Shown one piece after another: positions 35,201-47,390 of a stretch of 64,000 nt of DNA. The DNA is from Ailanthus altissimus. Its lineage: Eukaryota; Streptophyta; Magnoliopsida; Sapindales; Simaroubaceae. The position numbers and the translations under genes were made by a program. The notes under the pieces were generated by a model. It had not been told where the DNA came from, did no database searches, and saw only the letters and a program-made list of their open reading frames with translations. The stretch lies in NCBI GenBank assembly GCA_946807835.1, contig OX327693.1, positions 3,923,501 to 3,987,500 on the forward strand. The letters run 5' to 3'. Positions within the stretch are counted from its first letter, which is position 1, and each line of letters opens with the position of its first letter.

Positions 35201-36976
35201 TTATTGTATCTATCTATAATATATAAATACATTTAAAAATATGTATAAATATTAAACATATATACAAGAGTATCTTATCTAAATATTTTTTTTATTAAAA
35301 TATGAGTTTATAGCTTTTGAACCCCAGAAAAACCCATTTGGTTTTTAAAAAATCTTAAAACACCTTCGTATGTTTACGTCAGCCGTTTCTTAATCGAATT
35401 TTCATTAAAAAAATATGCAGTTACTATTTTGACTTGGGAGAAATTATGAAATGACCATTATGTCCATAACCATAATTTCCTTTTTACACTTTTTAAAATT
35501 TTATTTTATAATTAAACAAATAATAAAAAAGTCTACGCCGCCGCTGGTTACCTATTTAAAATGACAAACTTTTATATTATTAAACTATTTTTTTTACGTA
35601 CATAATAATAGAATCATTTTAATCCAAATAAAAGACCAAAAGGTGGTTAAAAATAATAAAGAGAGTGGCGACCACTTCTGCTCCAATATCAAATGGCAGG
35701 ATAATGACTTACTCAACACTACCATTAGACTGATTGAACAAACCTACACCCACAACTAAAAACCCTCTTTTGTCATAGACGAATTGTTGTAAATTGAGAA
35801 CTTGTAGCATTGGACTAAGAAAAGTGAAATTTGTTATTAAGAAAATTGACAATATTTATTAAAAATATCTTGTTACAAAATAGTTAATTGAGAATTTAGA
35901 GTATCTTAGCATTTGCTTAATTAAATTTTACAGAAAAATGATAAATAATATCAAGGGTTTTTGCTAATCAGTTTAATCTCTAATGCCCATTCTGTGTTGT
36001 TTTGAATTTCCACCAAGAAGATTAAGTGTCATCGGATAATCAGGGCGGCTAGGGCATTGAGGCTTTGAAGCAACAAATTTTTAATTAGAAATTCTTAAAT
36101 TTAAAAAATCTTTTCTTGAACTTTTTGAGATGCAAAATTATTAACTAAATTTTTATATTCGACCTTTGCTATTATATATTTCCCAGTATATAATATAACT
36201 AATTCTCCTTTATATATACATACACCTTTAAACTAGTGGCTAAGGTCGAATATCGAAAATTTAGTTAATAATTTTCCTACTTTTACATTTTTTGAGGCCT
36301 TGTTGGAAGTTGGAAATTAATAATATAGAATTTGTGGGTGCTATTTGATTCAATAAGTATCTTATAGTGAAAAAGAAGAGGTTTGGGGTTTGTTCCCTAC
36401 TCACTCAACACATTCTCAATAATACCAAACACAGATTTCTAATTAAAAATACAATCCCAAAAGTGCAAAAACCTAAATCATTACAAACTTGGTAAAGTGC
36501 TCAATTTGTACACTTAAAATTTGTTGGTTCAACGAGGTATTTAAGGTTGAAAATAAAGTGCAAGAACATCTTCCGAACAAGCTTAGTTTAAAATGTGCAT
36601 AACACTTTTGGTTTGAATTAAGTGTTTCAAATATATCTATTTGGAGACATATTAAGCATTATTTTTCAGAAAAGCAAAATTTATATTGAAGAAAAAATTT
36701 AAAAAAACGAAAGAAAGTGAGAGTAAATCCTTTGGAAATCCATGAGTTTCCATCTGTGCAGTCGATAATGAATCGAGAGAGATATAAGAAAAGTGTAGAC
36801 ATAAGTACGAATCAAGAGAATAATGAACGTGAAAATGAAGATATTCAAAGACAAATAAATTAAACTCACTTAGAATTAGAAGAGAAGTTGAAAGGCGTGG
36901 CAAGCTTCGGAAATCCATGAATTGTTAACTGTGCAGGGAGAGCGACTACTGGAGGAAGAAACTGATAGTTCAACAT
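31673..36976 (-). CDS. SAD: SAD-A: plastid acyl-ACP desaturase, three exons
   Basis: Soluble di-iron desaturase that inserts a cis double bond into acyl-ACP in the plastid stroma. Exons 36976-36870, 33480-32988 and 32227-31673 join in frame into 384 aa. Donors are GTGAGT and GTAAGA; acceptors are TTCAG and AACAG. The N-terminus (1-45) is Ser/Asn/Pro-rich without acidic residues, like a transit peptide. Iron ligands are present: E127 (TEEALPTY), E166 and H169 (AEENRH), E219 (FQERATF), E252 and H255 (DEKRHE). Substrate-channel positions differ from the castor stearoyl enzyme (castor numbers): M114L, T117S, L118M, P179V, T181L, G188W, F189S. One residue is inserted after castor 122. The C-terminus is the usual [10 protein letters not shown] type. 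It appears intact; chain length and bond position are unlikely to be plain 18:0 delta-9. Confidence 0.93.
32988..33480 (-). CDS. SAD: SAD-A exon 2
   Basis: 493 nt between acceptor TTCAG and donor GTAAGA. It encodes residues 36-200, including TEEALPTY and [10 protein letters not shown]. Exon length is identical in SAD-B. Confidence 0.93.
34738..34805 (-). pseudogene. Relic SAD exon 1
   Basis: Matches the exon 1 core (GCTCTCCCTGCA...ACTCATGGATTTCC...CCTTCCAACTTC) but has two adjacent stops where Q-L-T should follow ALPA, and no upstream ATG. It is absent from the matching part of SAD-B intron 1, so it may mark a further lost SAD copy. Confidence 0.6.
36722..36763 (-). pseudogene. Second exon-1-like segment in SAD-A intron 1
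   Basis: GCACAG...ACTCATGGATTTCCAAAG repeats the middle of exon 1 (reading [10 protein letters not shown]) about 150 bp downstream of it. The same relic occurs in SAD-B near 52190-52225, so it predates the gene duplication. Confidence 0.55.
36870..36976 (-). CDS. SAD: SAD-A exon 1 (transit peptide)
   Basis: 35 codons plus two bases, from the ATG at 36976 to donor AA|GTGAGT. It contains [20 protein letters not shown], resembling SAD transit peptides. The splice to exon 2 restores Lys36 and an open frame. Confidence 0.85.
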
Positions 36977-37040
36977 TATAAATTTCCTACTTTTACTTTC
37001 TTTTTTTTTCACTCTCTTGCCTTCCTAGTAATTTGAGTGT

Positions 37041-37050
37041 CTATATATAG
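37041..37050 (-). promoter_or_regulatory. TATA box of SAD-A
   Basis: CTATATATAG on the minus strand, 65 bases before the start codon. It leaves a leader of about 35 bases. Conserved in SAD-B, where it is much closer to the ATG. Confidence 0.6.
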
Positions 37051-37660
37051 CCATCTTATGATGTACCACGGAAAAGGATGTGACATTTTAAATTTCTGTC
37101 CTTTTTTTTTCTCTCTTGCCTTATTATTAATTTGAGCATGGACATATAGGAAGATTTTATTCTAATTACACATATTTTAATTATATTTATATGTGTTGTA
37201 ATATAAAATTAAACAATTATATTTAAATTATATTAATAAAAAATTAGAAGAAAGCTTTTTTGATATAACATTACTAATGATATTACATCAAAGATATACT
37301 AATTCAACAACTATTGAACAATGAGAACAATATTTCACTTCTAATTACAGCCTAGCCAAAAAGAAGTTACTGATATTATAGTACTAAAATAATACTTCAC
37401 TTTTACACTTAAACATGTTCGAAAATACTCTCTACAATAAAGGAGAATAATCATATTGTCAAGACATTTATCAAGACTTGAATCTTCGACCTCAAGTCAA
37501 GGAGGTGCACACAGGTTAAGTGTTTATTGTTATGGTAAGAACTCAAGTGTAAAAAATAAAATGAATGATTAAATATAATTTTTATAGAAACATTAACGAA
37601 TTAGGACAAATTTGAGTATTTTAAATCTAATTGAGATAAAAATGGCCATTTAGACAAATT

Positions 37661-39720
37661 CAATGTTTTGTGTTAAATATATTATTTAAAATATTTACTT
37701 AAAGAAACTCAATGCTATTATTAAATTTTTATTTATCTACGTTCTTTTTAAATGTATATCCATTTTAGTACTTCAAATACAAAGAAGCTTTTTTTTTTGG
37801 TACAACTAAATAATCTACTGATTTAAACAATTTGTTTTAGTTAACAATAAAATACTGACCAACATTTAGTCACAGCATCTAAATATAAAATCTCTACTTC
37901 TAAAAAGTTTATATTGTCAAAAGATCTATCAAACAAACCCTTAGTGTTAATATTTTTATTATCATACATGTCGCATCTGGATATAACTTTTATTTTATTT
38001 TAATTGAGATAAGGACCCGTTAATTTTTGGAAACTTAAATAAATATTGGGACCATTGTTTAAAAGAACCCTCAAGATAAGTAGTACTTCGCCGCCATGCT
38101 AGGAAAACTCATACGTTACAATAAATATAGGTTGGCAACCAAAGAAAAGGTCAATACCGAATATTAATATAAGGAATTAATGTGAGTAATTTTTGGATAT
38201 GGAGTTGCAGACTAACTACTGTTTAATTTCATTAGTTAGATTTTATTTTATTTTTGTTTTAATAAAAGATAACTTAATTTGTTTTCTATAAAAATTATAG
38301 AAAACGATGATTTTTTTTTTTTGTATTGTGTTCTAGGAGTTCCCTTCAACATTTTCCCTCCTTCATAATTGGAGGATTATGAGTCTCTATTTATCCAACA
38401 ATTTTAAGACGAATTAGTAATTTTTTAGAAAGAAGTTAGTGAGAATTAAATTTCTAGCGTGAGAGTGATTTCTTGATGAACAAATTGTTAAAAGAGGAAA
38501 TAAATCAACTAATTTGTTAAAAAAAAAATTATTTGATTTGTTAAAAATCAATTAAGAACAAACAAATAAAATAATTTTCTTCTTAATTGATTTTAAAGTA
38601 AAATATTCTTAATTACTTTTTATGTGTATTTCTCGTTTATATGTAATTGTTTCATAATTGTTCGATATTGTAACATGGACCTAGTAAAACAATGAGAATG
38701 GTATAGGGGTTGGTCATTTATGTCGATTTCATATGGGTGATAAAGAATCAAGATAAATTAATATTTTAATTTAGTTATATAATTTAAATTGACTTGTTCT
38801 AATTTAATTATTTAATTTAAAATGATTTTTTTTTATAGATAAATTTGTGTCTTAATAGTATTTGACTTCTTGAATCTTATTACGTTTATATCTCTTTTAA
38901 GTTTATCTTTTGCATTTTATAGTTTATTGTAAACTCTATATACTCAAGCATTCATAACGAGAATATAATGCAATATTTTTTTTTTTGAAAATTTTTATAT
39001 GGTATTAAAGCCTTTATTGGGTTAATCATTTTTTTTACGCCTCTATCAAACCGTTTTGCAATGGCCACATGAAGCTATCTGCGTGTGCACGACCATGCAA
39101 AGGCCGATGCACAACAGCCAAAACGAGTTCATTATAGATTCTTTGTTTTTTCTTATTTTTTCTTTTAAATTTTAAGCATTTGCCAATTTTTTTAATATTA
39201 TATTCAATTCCCCTCCATTAATGTGTTTCTTCTTTCTTGTGAATAGTTTGTGTAAATAGCAACTATGAATAGTTTGAATAAATAGTAACCACTGCTTTGG
39301 TCAACTATTATTCTCTTCATTTCCTCCTCAACCGTGGTTGCCACAAATAACAAATTTGTTCTTTACAATATGCATGAACCAACCAATTTTGTATAATCTT
39401 TAACACCAACAATTATCTCCAAAAAAAAAGTATACCTTCTCTCTTTCTCTTTATAGGTTACTTCAATTCTATTATAGGATTAAACTCTTACAAACTATTC
39501 TCTTTCATTCTATTCCCAAACTGATGTTTTATTTTTCTATTCTATTTAAGGGTTGACTCCATATCATTCCCAAACGGATCTTTTATTTTTATCTCTTTTA
39601 AAGCTTAACACCCTTTTATTCTTAAAAGGGACATTTAAATTTTTATTTTAGTTTAAGAGTTAACTCCCTTTTATTTTCAAACGAGTTTTTATTTTTATTT
39701 TTCTTATTATCTCTTTTATG
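37661..39720. other. AT-rich intergenic sequence
   Basis: No gene, repeat array or mobile element recognised. It contains several homopolymer A/T runs. Confidence 0.5.
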
Positions 39721-39726
39721 AAAATG

Positions 39727-40410
39727 CTTCTTATTATTAATATGAAGCTGTAAAATCATTATGAATACAAGCTAATAGGAACACAATCCATCCAAACCTA
39801 AGACCTAAAGGTAACGGATGCCCTTTTAGCCAAAAAATAATGATGATATTTATTTTCCGTTTAACAAAACAACATGAATCGTTCTTGAGTTTTGCTAGAA
39901 GCAAAGTGATAGACTGCAACAAATTCCCCACAATGTTGTTGAATTTGGTGTAGAAATGGCATCCACCATTTTCTTACTGTTTGTCTCAATTTCCATGATA
40001 GAGCCTAGGTTTCCATTACTTTTCAGCTTCCATATATCTTGTAGGCTAATCATTATTGCAAAGAACTCTACAGAAAAAGAAGAGACTTTGTAGCACACAT
40101 TATAACCACAACCGACAAGTCTCTAATCACCCATCTAACTCCGATAAAATCACCCTCAAAATTTATAGATGTGATAACATTCAGCTTGAAATACCTAAGT
40201 GGTGGTGGTTACCAGACCAGTCTTAGAGAAGTTGGCTTAGTCTCAACGAGTTGTACCCTTGTAGCCTCATTACCTGTTTATTGGGATCTCGCATATCTGA
40301 TCTCTTGCAGCTGCTGGTATTCAAACAAAAACCTACTCATTCTTTCCAAATTATTCCCACACACCCCCTACAAATCTTCCCCCTAAAGGTTGAGACTATC
40401 GAGATGTATA
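39727..40410 (-). pseudogene. Plant RNase H-like (RVT_3) domain relic
   Basis: Minus-strand reading gives W-stop-PPPLRYFKLNV...GVRWVIRDLS near 40215-40110, the start of the RNase H-like domain found at the end of plant LINEs and in stand-alone genes. Towards 39850 it has LKNDSCCFVKRKIN, the end of the same domain. Several stops lie between. It is probably the tail of a decayed non-LTR element. Confidence 0.55.
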
Positions 40411-41491
40411 TATTTTTTTTTCTCGTATTGAGAAAATTGAAGAACATGCAACCAAAGCATTAAAAGCTTTTTTTTTTTTTTTTGTTATCTGTTATTAGGG
40501 TTGTTTTCTCCTAAGAAGGGTTTATTCTTGTTAGAGATTAGGCTTCCCCCATCACTTAGGGGGTGGATGAAGTTGAGAGAAACATTAGTGTTTAAATATT
40601 ATCTTTAGGCCTTGTAATTTTGATCAGAATCCCCATAAGTTGTATCCTTATTGCTTTACTTTTAAGGGATTCAATTATTTCTAAAAAGAAAACAAGTACT
40701 CAATGAACTAAATATTGTTATATATTTTTTAATCTGAACCCAAAACTTGATTATCATTCTCTATAAAAATTGATAGAACTTATACAATATTGTATAATTT
40801 AAAACAATAATGTATAACTCAAAACAGAAACATATCATCTTGAGTAAGATGTCCCTTGGAATTATAAATGTTGTATAAGTCGTGCCACATCTAAAAATAT
40901 GAGGACGTCTATCTACGTAGGTATATTTATCAAAACTTTAGGTTAGGCCATTACTAGTATTGCCAAAGCTAAATAAACTAGGCCAGTCTATTGATGTGTG
41001 TTTTAGTTTCATTAAGATAATGAATTGGTCATAAGATTTAAGGATATTATCAACAATAATTTTTAGATAAGGTTATTTATTAGTAATACCACAAGTTTTG
41101 AATATAGGCATCAATACCTATTAAAGAATATTTTTTTTAAATTAATTTTTAACATAATAAAGTCTTTAAAATGTCTAAAGTGCCTTTGATAACATTTTTA
41201 ACTTGACAATTATATCCTAATTTATATATAATTTTCTTAATTTTTCTCTATTTCTTTCCTTGTTTTTTTTTCTAACTTTTCTTCTATAAATTAATTAGCA
41301 TAAATTTCAATCTAAATGGTATCCATTTAAGCACTTTTAAAGATAGAACTTAGGGTTATAAATTTCTAGAGAATAGAGTAGGGAAGAAAAATCAAAGAAA
41401 ATAAGATATTAAGGGTTTGCTTATTTATTTTTTTGGCTTAATGCTAAATGTAGCTTAATTTCATTTATTCAACCATTAAGTTATTTATTAT
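40411..41491. other. AT-rich intergenic sequence
   Basis: No gene recognised. It includes a T17 run near 40470. Confidence 0.5.
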
Positions 41492-41677
41492 TGTTGAAAT
41501 GTATATGATATTCTGTGTATATTTATACTTGATATCATAAAACAGGAAATAGATTGATAACGTTACAATTATGATTAATTGACCTTCCAATTAGGAATGT
41601 TAGTTTTACCTATATAATGTTGTATTTTCTGCATTATAAATACACACCAAAATTCTTTTACTTTTTATTTCTTTACA
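41492..41677 (+). repeat. Copia 5' LTR (186 bp)
   Basis: TGTTGAAATG...TTTACA, followed directly by the primer site at 41678. Confidence 0.93.
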
Positions 41678-41690
41678 TGGTATAAGAGCC
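41678..41690 (+). promoter_or_regulatory. Primer binding site, initiator-Met tRNA type
   Basis: TGGTATAAGAGCC differs by one base from the standard plant copia primer site TGGTATCAGAGCC. Confidence 0.85.
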
Positions 41691-42196
41691 AACACTTGGC
41701 TTTCGAATTTTTTCTTCCAGCATCACTTCTTGCCTATTTTCTGGCCATCGTGCTCTATTTTTCTGATGGCTATACCCTCAAAAGGATCTTATCGGCAAGA
41801 CCCAAGAAATCATCATCAGAGCATCACCGAATGCGCCTCCATGTACAGGTAACAGTAGCACTCTCTGATGACTGTACCATTCTCCGGCCCCCTCCATTGA
41901 CCTCAAAAGGCGTCGGCAACTAGGTCTGTAGCAATCCGACCCTCATTGACCTCTGAATGCGCCTCCACACGCCGGTAATAACCCGATTCTCTGGAAAACT
42001 TCAACTGCCGATCTATCTCTTTCCAGGGCGCGTGAGTTCTCATCGCCAGTGCCATTGCCTTTAGACGAAACCATCGAGCAAAACCCGACCATCACTGTCA
42101 CTCACCGACCGCCGCCGAAAAACTGCCACTACCATCGGAAAGCTGCTCCTAGTTATCAGTTATTTTTCTCCTTCCTCCTCCGATTTGTAAGCCAAT
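41691..42196 (+). other. GC-richer leader of copia element
   Basis: About 500 bases with CG-rich words (CCGCCGCCG, GGCGCGTGAG) that stand out from the AT-rich surroundings. Gag would be expected here but is not recognised. The 75-aa frame at 41696 has no copia similarity. Confidence 0.5.
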
Positions 42197-45100
42197 ATGA
42201 TTATTGAGAGCTCTAACACAGACAAGCAACCTTTATCCATGACTCTCACTAATGCTGACTATGAGGAATACCTTAAATACCAAGCGGCGAAGCACTCTAC
42301 CTCTTCCATGGCCTCTGTTGCACATACTTGTAATTCAGTCGCCTATCTTAATCAATCCTTTTTAGGACCTTGGGTTCTTGATTCTGGTGCCTCTGACCAC
42401 ATTTCTAGTAACCTTCAATTACTTTCTCATACTTCTACATCTAAGTCATTGCCATCTGTCACCTTAGCTAATGGATCCATAACTACTGCTCAAGTGATTG
42501 GTTGAGCACATCCTCTTTCTTCCTTACCTAACCTTCAGAATCTATTATTTATATACCGCATTGTTATTTTAATCTTATCTTTGTCAGTGAACTCACTCTC
42601 TTTATACTGTGTAATCACTTTTGTTAATAACTTTGTTTTTATACAGGACTGCAGTGCGGGACAAATGATTGGCACAGGTCGTGAGTCACAGGGGCTCTAT
42701 CATCTGAGTATTTCTCAACCATTTGTTGTATACACTGTTACTGAATCACCAGCTCTTCTTCATAATTATCTGGGACATCTAAATCTGCTAAAGCTTTGAA
42801 AAATGGTTCAAAGTCTTTCTAGTTTATCATCTTTCAATTGTGAGTCTTGTCAGCTTGAAAAACACTCTCGTGGATCATTTCCAAAGCGTGTCAATAATCT
42901 GGCTGTGTCCCTTTTTGAATTAGTTCATTTTGATGTTTAGGGTTCTAGTCGAGTTTCATCTGTTTTAGGTTTTAAATAATTTATTACGTTTATTGATGAT
43001 TATTCGTGTTGCACTTGGTTATTTTTAATGAAAGATCGCTCTGAATGATTTTCTATCTTTGAATTTTTCTGTGCTGAAATTAAGACATAATTCTTTAATA
43101 CTATTTATATATTGCGTAGTGATAATACACGTGAATATTTTTCTGCTTCTTTTACGAAATTTATGTCTTCTCAAGGCATCTTACATCAGTCTTCTTGTGT
43201 CTATACTCCATAATAAAATGGAGTTGCCGAGTATAAAAACAAACATCTCATTGAAACTGCCTGCGCTTTACTTATACATAATAATGTTCCTCTTCATTTT
43301 TGGGCTGATGTTGTTCTTACTGCTTGGTTTTTGATAAACCGAATGGCCTTCTCTGTGTTACATCATCATGTCCCTCATTCTATTCTATATCCTGGTAAAC
43401 CATTGTTTCCTTTTCCGCCACGTGTCTTTGGCTGCATATGTTTTCACCATGTCGTCTCTCATAGCCAAGATAAATTATTCGCTCGGTCCATCAAATGTAT
43501 TTTTTTTGGCTACTCATATCTTCAGAAAAGGATATAATTGTTATTCTCCTAACACTTGACGTCATTTACTTTCCGCTGATGTCACTTTTTTTTAGTCTTC
43601 TAATTTCTTTTCTTCATCTGCTTCAAAAAATATGTTCATCACAAAGGCTATTACAATTCCTTATATTATTCATAATATTCCTCCTCCTGAGTCAAACATT
43701 GAACCTGTCCTTGTCCCACAATATGATCCTCCTACTAGAAATTTTCCCTCTTCGACTCGTGATAGTCTTGTTCCTTTTAATCTTACAGGTACTTACAGTG
43801 ATACCGCTCTTGAAGTTCTTATTGACTTACTTCCTGCTCTAGATTCCTCTTCTACTGAGGTCTTGCCACCTACTGACCAATTTTCAATTGCTGTTCGTAA
43901 AGGTATACGCTCCACTCGTAACCCTTATCCTATATATAAATTTCTTAGTTATCATCAATTATCTTCACCATACTATGCCTTTGTGTCTACTTTATCTTCT
44001 GTCTCTGTCCCTACCACTCTCTGTGATGCCCTTTCACATCCTGGGTGGTGTCAAGCAATGGTTAAGGAAATGACTGCTTTGTATAATAATGGTACATGGA
44101 AATTAGTTAAGTTGCCACCCGACTACTCCACTGTTAGTTATCAATGGGTTTATACTGTCAAGGTTGGACCCAACGGTCAGGTTGATCGGTTGAAATCAAG
44201 GTTGGTTGCCAAGGGGTACACTCAAACTTATGGCTTAGATTATTATGAGACTTTCTCACCAATAGCCAAAATGTTATATGGTCAATTGTTCTTATCTATG
44301 GCTGCTATTCGCCAATGGCCTTTGCACTAACTCAACATAAAAAAATACGTTCTTTATGGTGAACTTCAGGAATAAATCCATATGAAGCAACTGCTTGGCT
44401 TTATTGCTCAGGGGGAGTCTGGTTTGGTATGTAAACTTTGCCACTCCTTATATGGTTTAAAACAGTTTCCTCGTGCTTTGTTTGGTTGTTTCAGTACTAT
44501 TTTCCAGGAGTTTGGCATGATTTAAAGTGAGTCAGATCACTCTGTTTTCTATAAACATACAGCACAATGACACAACATATATCTGGTAGTCTACATTGAT
44601 GATATTATCATTACAGGAAGTGATCAGAATGATATTAAGCAATTGAAAAATCATTTATTCAATCATTTTCAAACTAAAGATTTAGGATTACTCATATACT
44701 TTCTTGGTATAGAGATTGCTCAGTCAAGCTCTAGGATTGTTATCTCTCAGAGAAAGTATGCTTTGAATATTCTTGAAGAAATACTGATGTTGGATTGTAG
44801 ACTCGTAGACTCTCCCATGGATCTTAATACTAAACTTCTATCTGGACGGAGGGAGCCTATTGTAGACCCTGAATATATCAGAGACTAGGTGGTAAGCTTA
44901 ATTATCTCACCATTACATGGACCTGGTATTTCATTTTCGGTCAATGTTGTTAGTCAGTTTTTACAGTCTTCATGTGATAGTCATTGGATGCAGTTATCCG
45001 AATCTTACGACATATAAAGGAAGCACCAAGAAAAGGTTTGCTATATAAGAATAAATTTCATACACAGGTAGTCGGATACTCAAATACTGATTGGAAAGGT

Positions 45101-45547
45101 TCTCCATCAGATAGACGTTCTACTACTGGGTATTGTATTTTTGTTGGAGGAAACCTTATATCATGGAAAAGTAAGAAGTAAGAAGTTGTTGCTAGGTCAA
45201 CCGTAGAACCAGAATATCGTACCATGGCGTTAGCAACATGTAAGCTTATATGGTTGAAACAGTTGATCAAAGAATTAAAATTTGTAGACATATCACAAAT
45301 GAAATTACTTTGTGATAATCAAGCTACAATTCACATTTCATCCAACCCGGTATTTCATGAAAGGACTAAGCATATAGAGATTGATTTTCACTTTATTCGA
45401 GAGAAGATTTTGTTTGGTTGTATTTCTACAAGTCATATTTGCTCAATTGACCAGCTAGCAGACATCCTTACTAAATCTCTCAGGGGTCCTCGAATTGATT
45501 TTTTTTGTAACAAACTTGACGCATATGACTTATATGTTCCAGCTTGA
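42197..45547 (+). pseudogene. Copia pol remnant, gag mostly missing
   Basis: Recognisable blocks are protease LDSGASDHIS near 42385, GAG-pre-integrase near 42690-42870, integrase fragments at 42900-43540, and reverse transcriptase from 44070 (GTWKLVKLP, KSRLVAKGYTQ) with YIDDIIITGSD near 44595. RNase H runs from 44984 to about 45500 (DTDWKGSPSDRRSTTGY with the first D changed to N; ADILTKSLRGP). Multiple stops and frame changes occur, most within the integrase. Not functional. Confidence 0.88.
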
Positions 45548-45553
45548 GGGGGG

Positions 45554-45739
45554 TGTTGAAATGTATATGGTATTCTGTGTATATTTATAATTGATATCAT
45601 AGAATAGAAAATAGATTAATAACCTTACAACTAAGATTAATTCACCTTCCAATTAGGAATGCTAGTTTTACCTATATAATATTGTATTTTCTTCATTATC
45701 AATACACACAAGAATTCTTCTACTCTCTATTTATTTACA
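45554..45739 (+). repeat. Copia 3' LTR (186 bp)
   Basis: Direct repeat of 41492-41677, preceded by a G-rich polypurine tract and followed by target duplication ATTAT. Confidence 0.93.
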
Positions 45740-45744
45740 ATTAT

Positions 45745-46826
45745 CTAACTTAATAGGATTTAAAAAAGTCAATTTTGGATAAATTAAAAAATTAATTAAG
45801 AATTATTTTATTAATTTTTGCACATGTGAAATAAATAATGGAAATATATCTCATGGATCCTCAAAATTTACTTCTTAAACAGTAATGTTTCAAGAATTGG
45901 AATACATTGTACCCCTAAACAAATAAAAAATAGGTGCGATTAATGAGAAAGCAATACCTCACATAGCTTAAATTGACGATAACCATGAAACATGGTTACG
46001 ATCCTATAACTCTTAGTTTTGATTGGTCACCTGATAGATGAGAAGAATACTTGAAGGTAATATACCTTTTTTCTTTTATTTAAGTGAATTATTTAATAGT
46101 TTAACTCTGAATAAACTTAATTGTTTTTTGCTTTTATAAAATAGAAATATCCAAAAGCTAAGAAATTTCGTAATAAACCTTTACAAATGTTGAAGAGTTA
46201 GAGGCATTGTTCTCATGTTTAGAAACTAGTACTTATAGTTGAAGTTCTAGAATTGAAGCGATATCAAAGTGGGCAACATATCATCAATATTTTCTAAAAC
46301 TCCAATTAATATAGAAGATGATGATTATGTGGCATAAACATCGCAGTCAAAGTTCTCCTATATTGATCCACTAATTTTTTATAACAAGCAAATAGGTCCA
46401 AAAAAAAAAAGCAAAAGAAAAGAAAAATGGATGAAACACGTGAAGAAATCAATAGGTTAGCGGATGTGTTGAGAAGACCAATGATGAAAGACCACCATTC
46501 TAACCAATGCACACCAATTTTACAAAACTCTTTAAGTTATGATGGTCCCTTATATTATGTTGCTCCTAATGCACTATGCAACTAGATAGAATATTGGGAA
46601 TTATAGATGGCCATGGAGTGTAATCAAGAAACAATTAGGTGAATTTACAGTTTATTAAAAGAAACTTTGATACTTTTTGCCTAACTTATGGTATTAGGAT
46701 TATTTTTAGTGTCATTATATAATTTTTAGTTTATGTGTTTATTAAGTATTATGGTTCATTATTTGAATATTAGATTTAATCATCACATAATGTTTTTAAT
46801 TTTATTAGAAATAAATGATTTAATGA
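45745..46826. other. Intergenic sequence 3' of SAD-B
   Basis: AT-rich with no recognised gene. The last ~180 bases run into the aberrant end of SAD-B exon 3. Confidence 0.5.
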
Positions 46827-47390
46827 TTATCTAATTTGATTATTATACAATGTTTGGTTATTCGTGATTATTAAAGGTGCTTTCTTAGCCCTTGCTTCAG
46901 CTCTTTCCTCGACTCTTCTAAGTTTTTGTGGCAACCCACAAACATAATCTTGAGCTGCTTGCCCTTCACTTGAAAGGCCGCTCAGCTTCTCCCCATTCCA
47001 TATATCCACCAAATGTTCCAAAACAAGAATATAATCCGAGGGAGTATAGACTCCAAGCCTGACAGTGACATTTGCAAAATGCTGAAAAAGATTGGGATCA
47101 TGGCCATCGTACATAAAGTGGCCAGGCATTTTGATATTTCTCCTCATCATATCTGCAAATGCAATAATCATTCCGTCCGGATCAAGCTCGAACACTTTCC
47201 CAACAATCCTACAATAAGCAGTTTCATGGCGCTTTTCATCTGCGGCGATTGTACCACATATTTGAGCTAGCTTTGTGTCGCCATGCTTCTTAGCAAACCT
47301 TGCTGTGTTTCCATGAGATATAAATGTTGCCCTTTCTTGAAACGATGCGTAAATCGACCAATAGTAAGGATTTTTTCCTAGGCCAAAGTC
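46827..47390 (-). CDS. SAD: SAD-B exon 3
   Basis: Starts [17 protein letters not shown]. It matches SAD-A exon 3 up to the codons for AKKAP; the last 15 codons and the stop come from unrelated AT-rich DNA. Confidence 0.85.
   Translation of the reverse strand, partial: DFGLGKNPYYWSIYASFQERATFISHGNTARFAKKHGDTKLAQICGTIAADEKRHETAYCRIVGKVFELDPDGMIIAFADMMRRNIKMPGHFMYDGHDPNLFQHFANVTVRLGVYTPSDYILVLEHLVDIWNGEKLSGLSSEGQAAQDYVCGLPQKLRRVEERAEARAKKAPLIITNNQTLYNNQIR

Larger units (their letters stand above)
33481..36869 (-). other. SAD-A intron 1
   Basis: Long AT-rich intron of 3.4 kb. It holds two decayed exon-1-like segments (34738-34805 and 36722-36763) and otherwise no recognised gene. Its counterpart in SAD-B is collinear in most parts. 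Confidence 0.75.
31713..37660. repeat. Segmental duplication, copy A
   Basis: Collinear with 46876-53165. It covers all SAD exons, introns, promoter and about 600 bp of upstream sequence. The left breakpoint is sharp at GGTGCTTTCTTAGCCC, and the right end fades near 37600-37680. Confidence 0.85.
41492..45739 (+). mobile_element. Ty1/copia element with intact ends and target duplications
   Basis: 4.25-kb element with short 186-bp LTRs, flanked on both sides by ATTAT (41487-41491 and 45740-45744). The primer site TGGTATAAGAGCC (initiator Met tRNA type) follows the 5' LTR and the tract GAGGGGGG precedes the 3' LTR. The two LTRs are similar but show a number of differences, so the insertion is not recent. 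Coding sequence is decayed and most of gag is missing. It lies between the two SAD copies. Confidence 0.93.

Noticed and set aside
36652..36918. 88-aa minus-strand frame as a gene
   Set aside because: It reads exon 1 of SAD-A out of frame and then a relic exon; it is part of the SAD-A 5' region.
41696..41923. 75-aa frame after the copia primer site as gag
   Set aside because: No gag similarity and no zinc knuckle; treated as leader.
46306..46620. Possible transposase or host gene 3' of SAD-B
   Set aside because: Short frames with some charged, protein-like text but no motif or continuous frame that I can assign.
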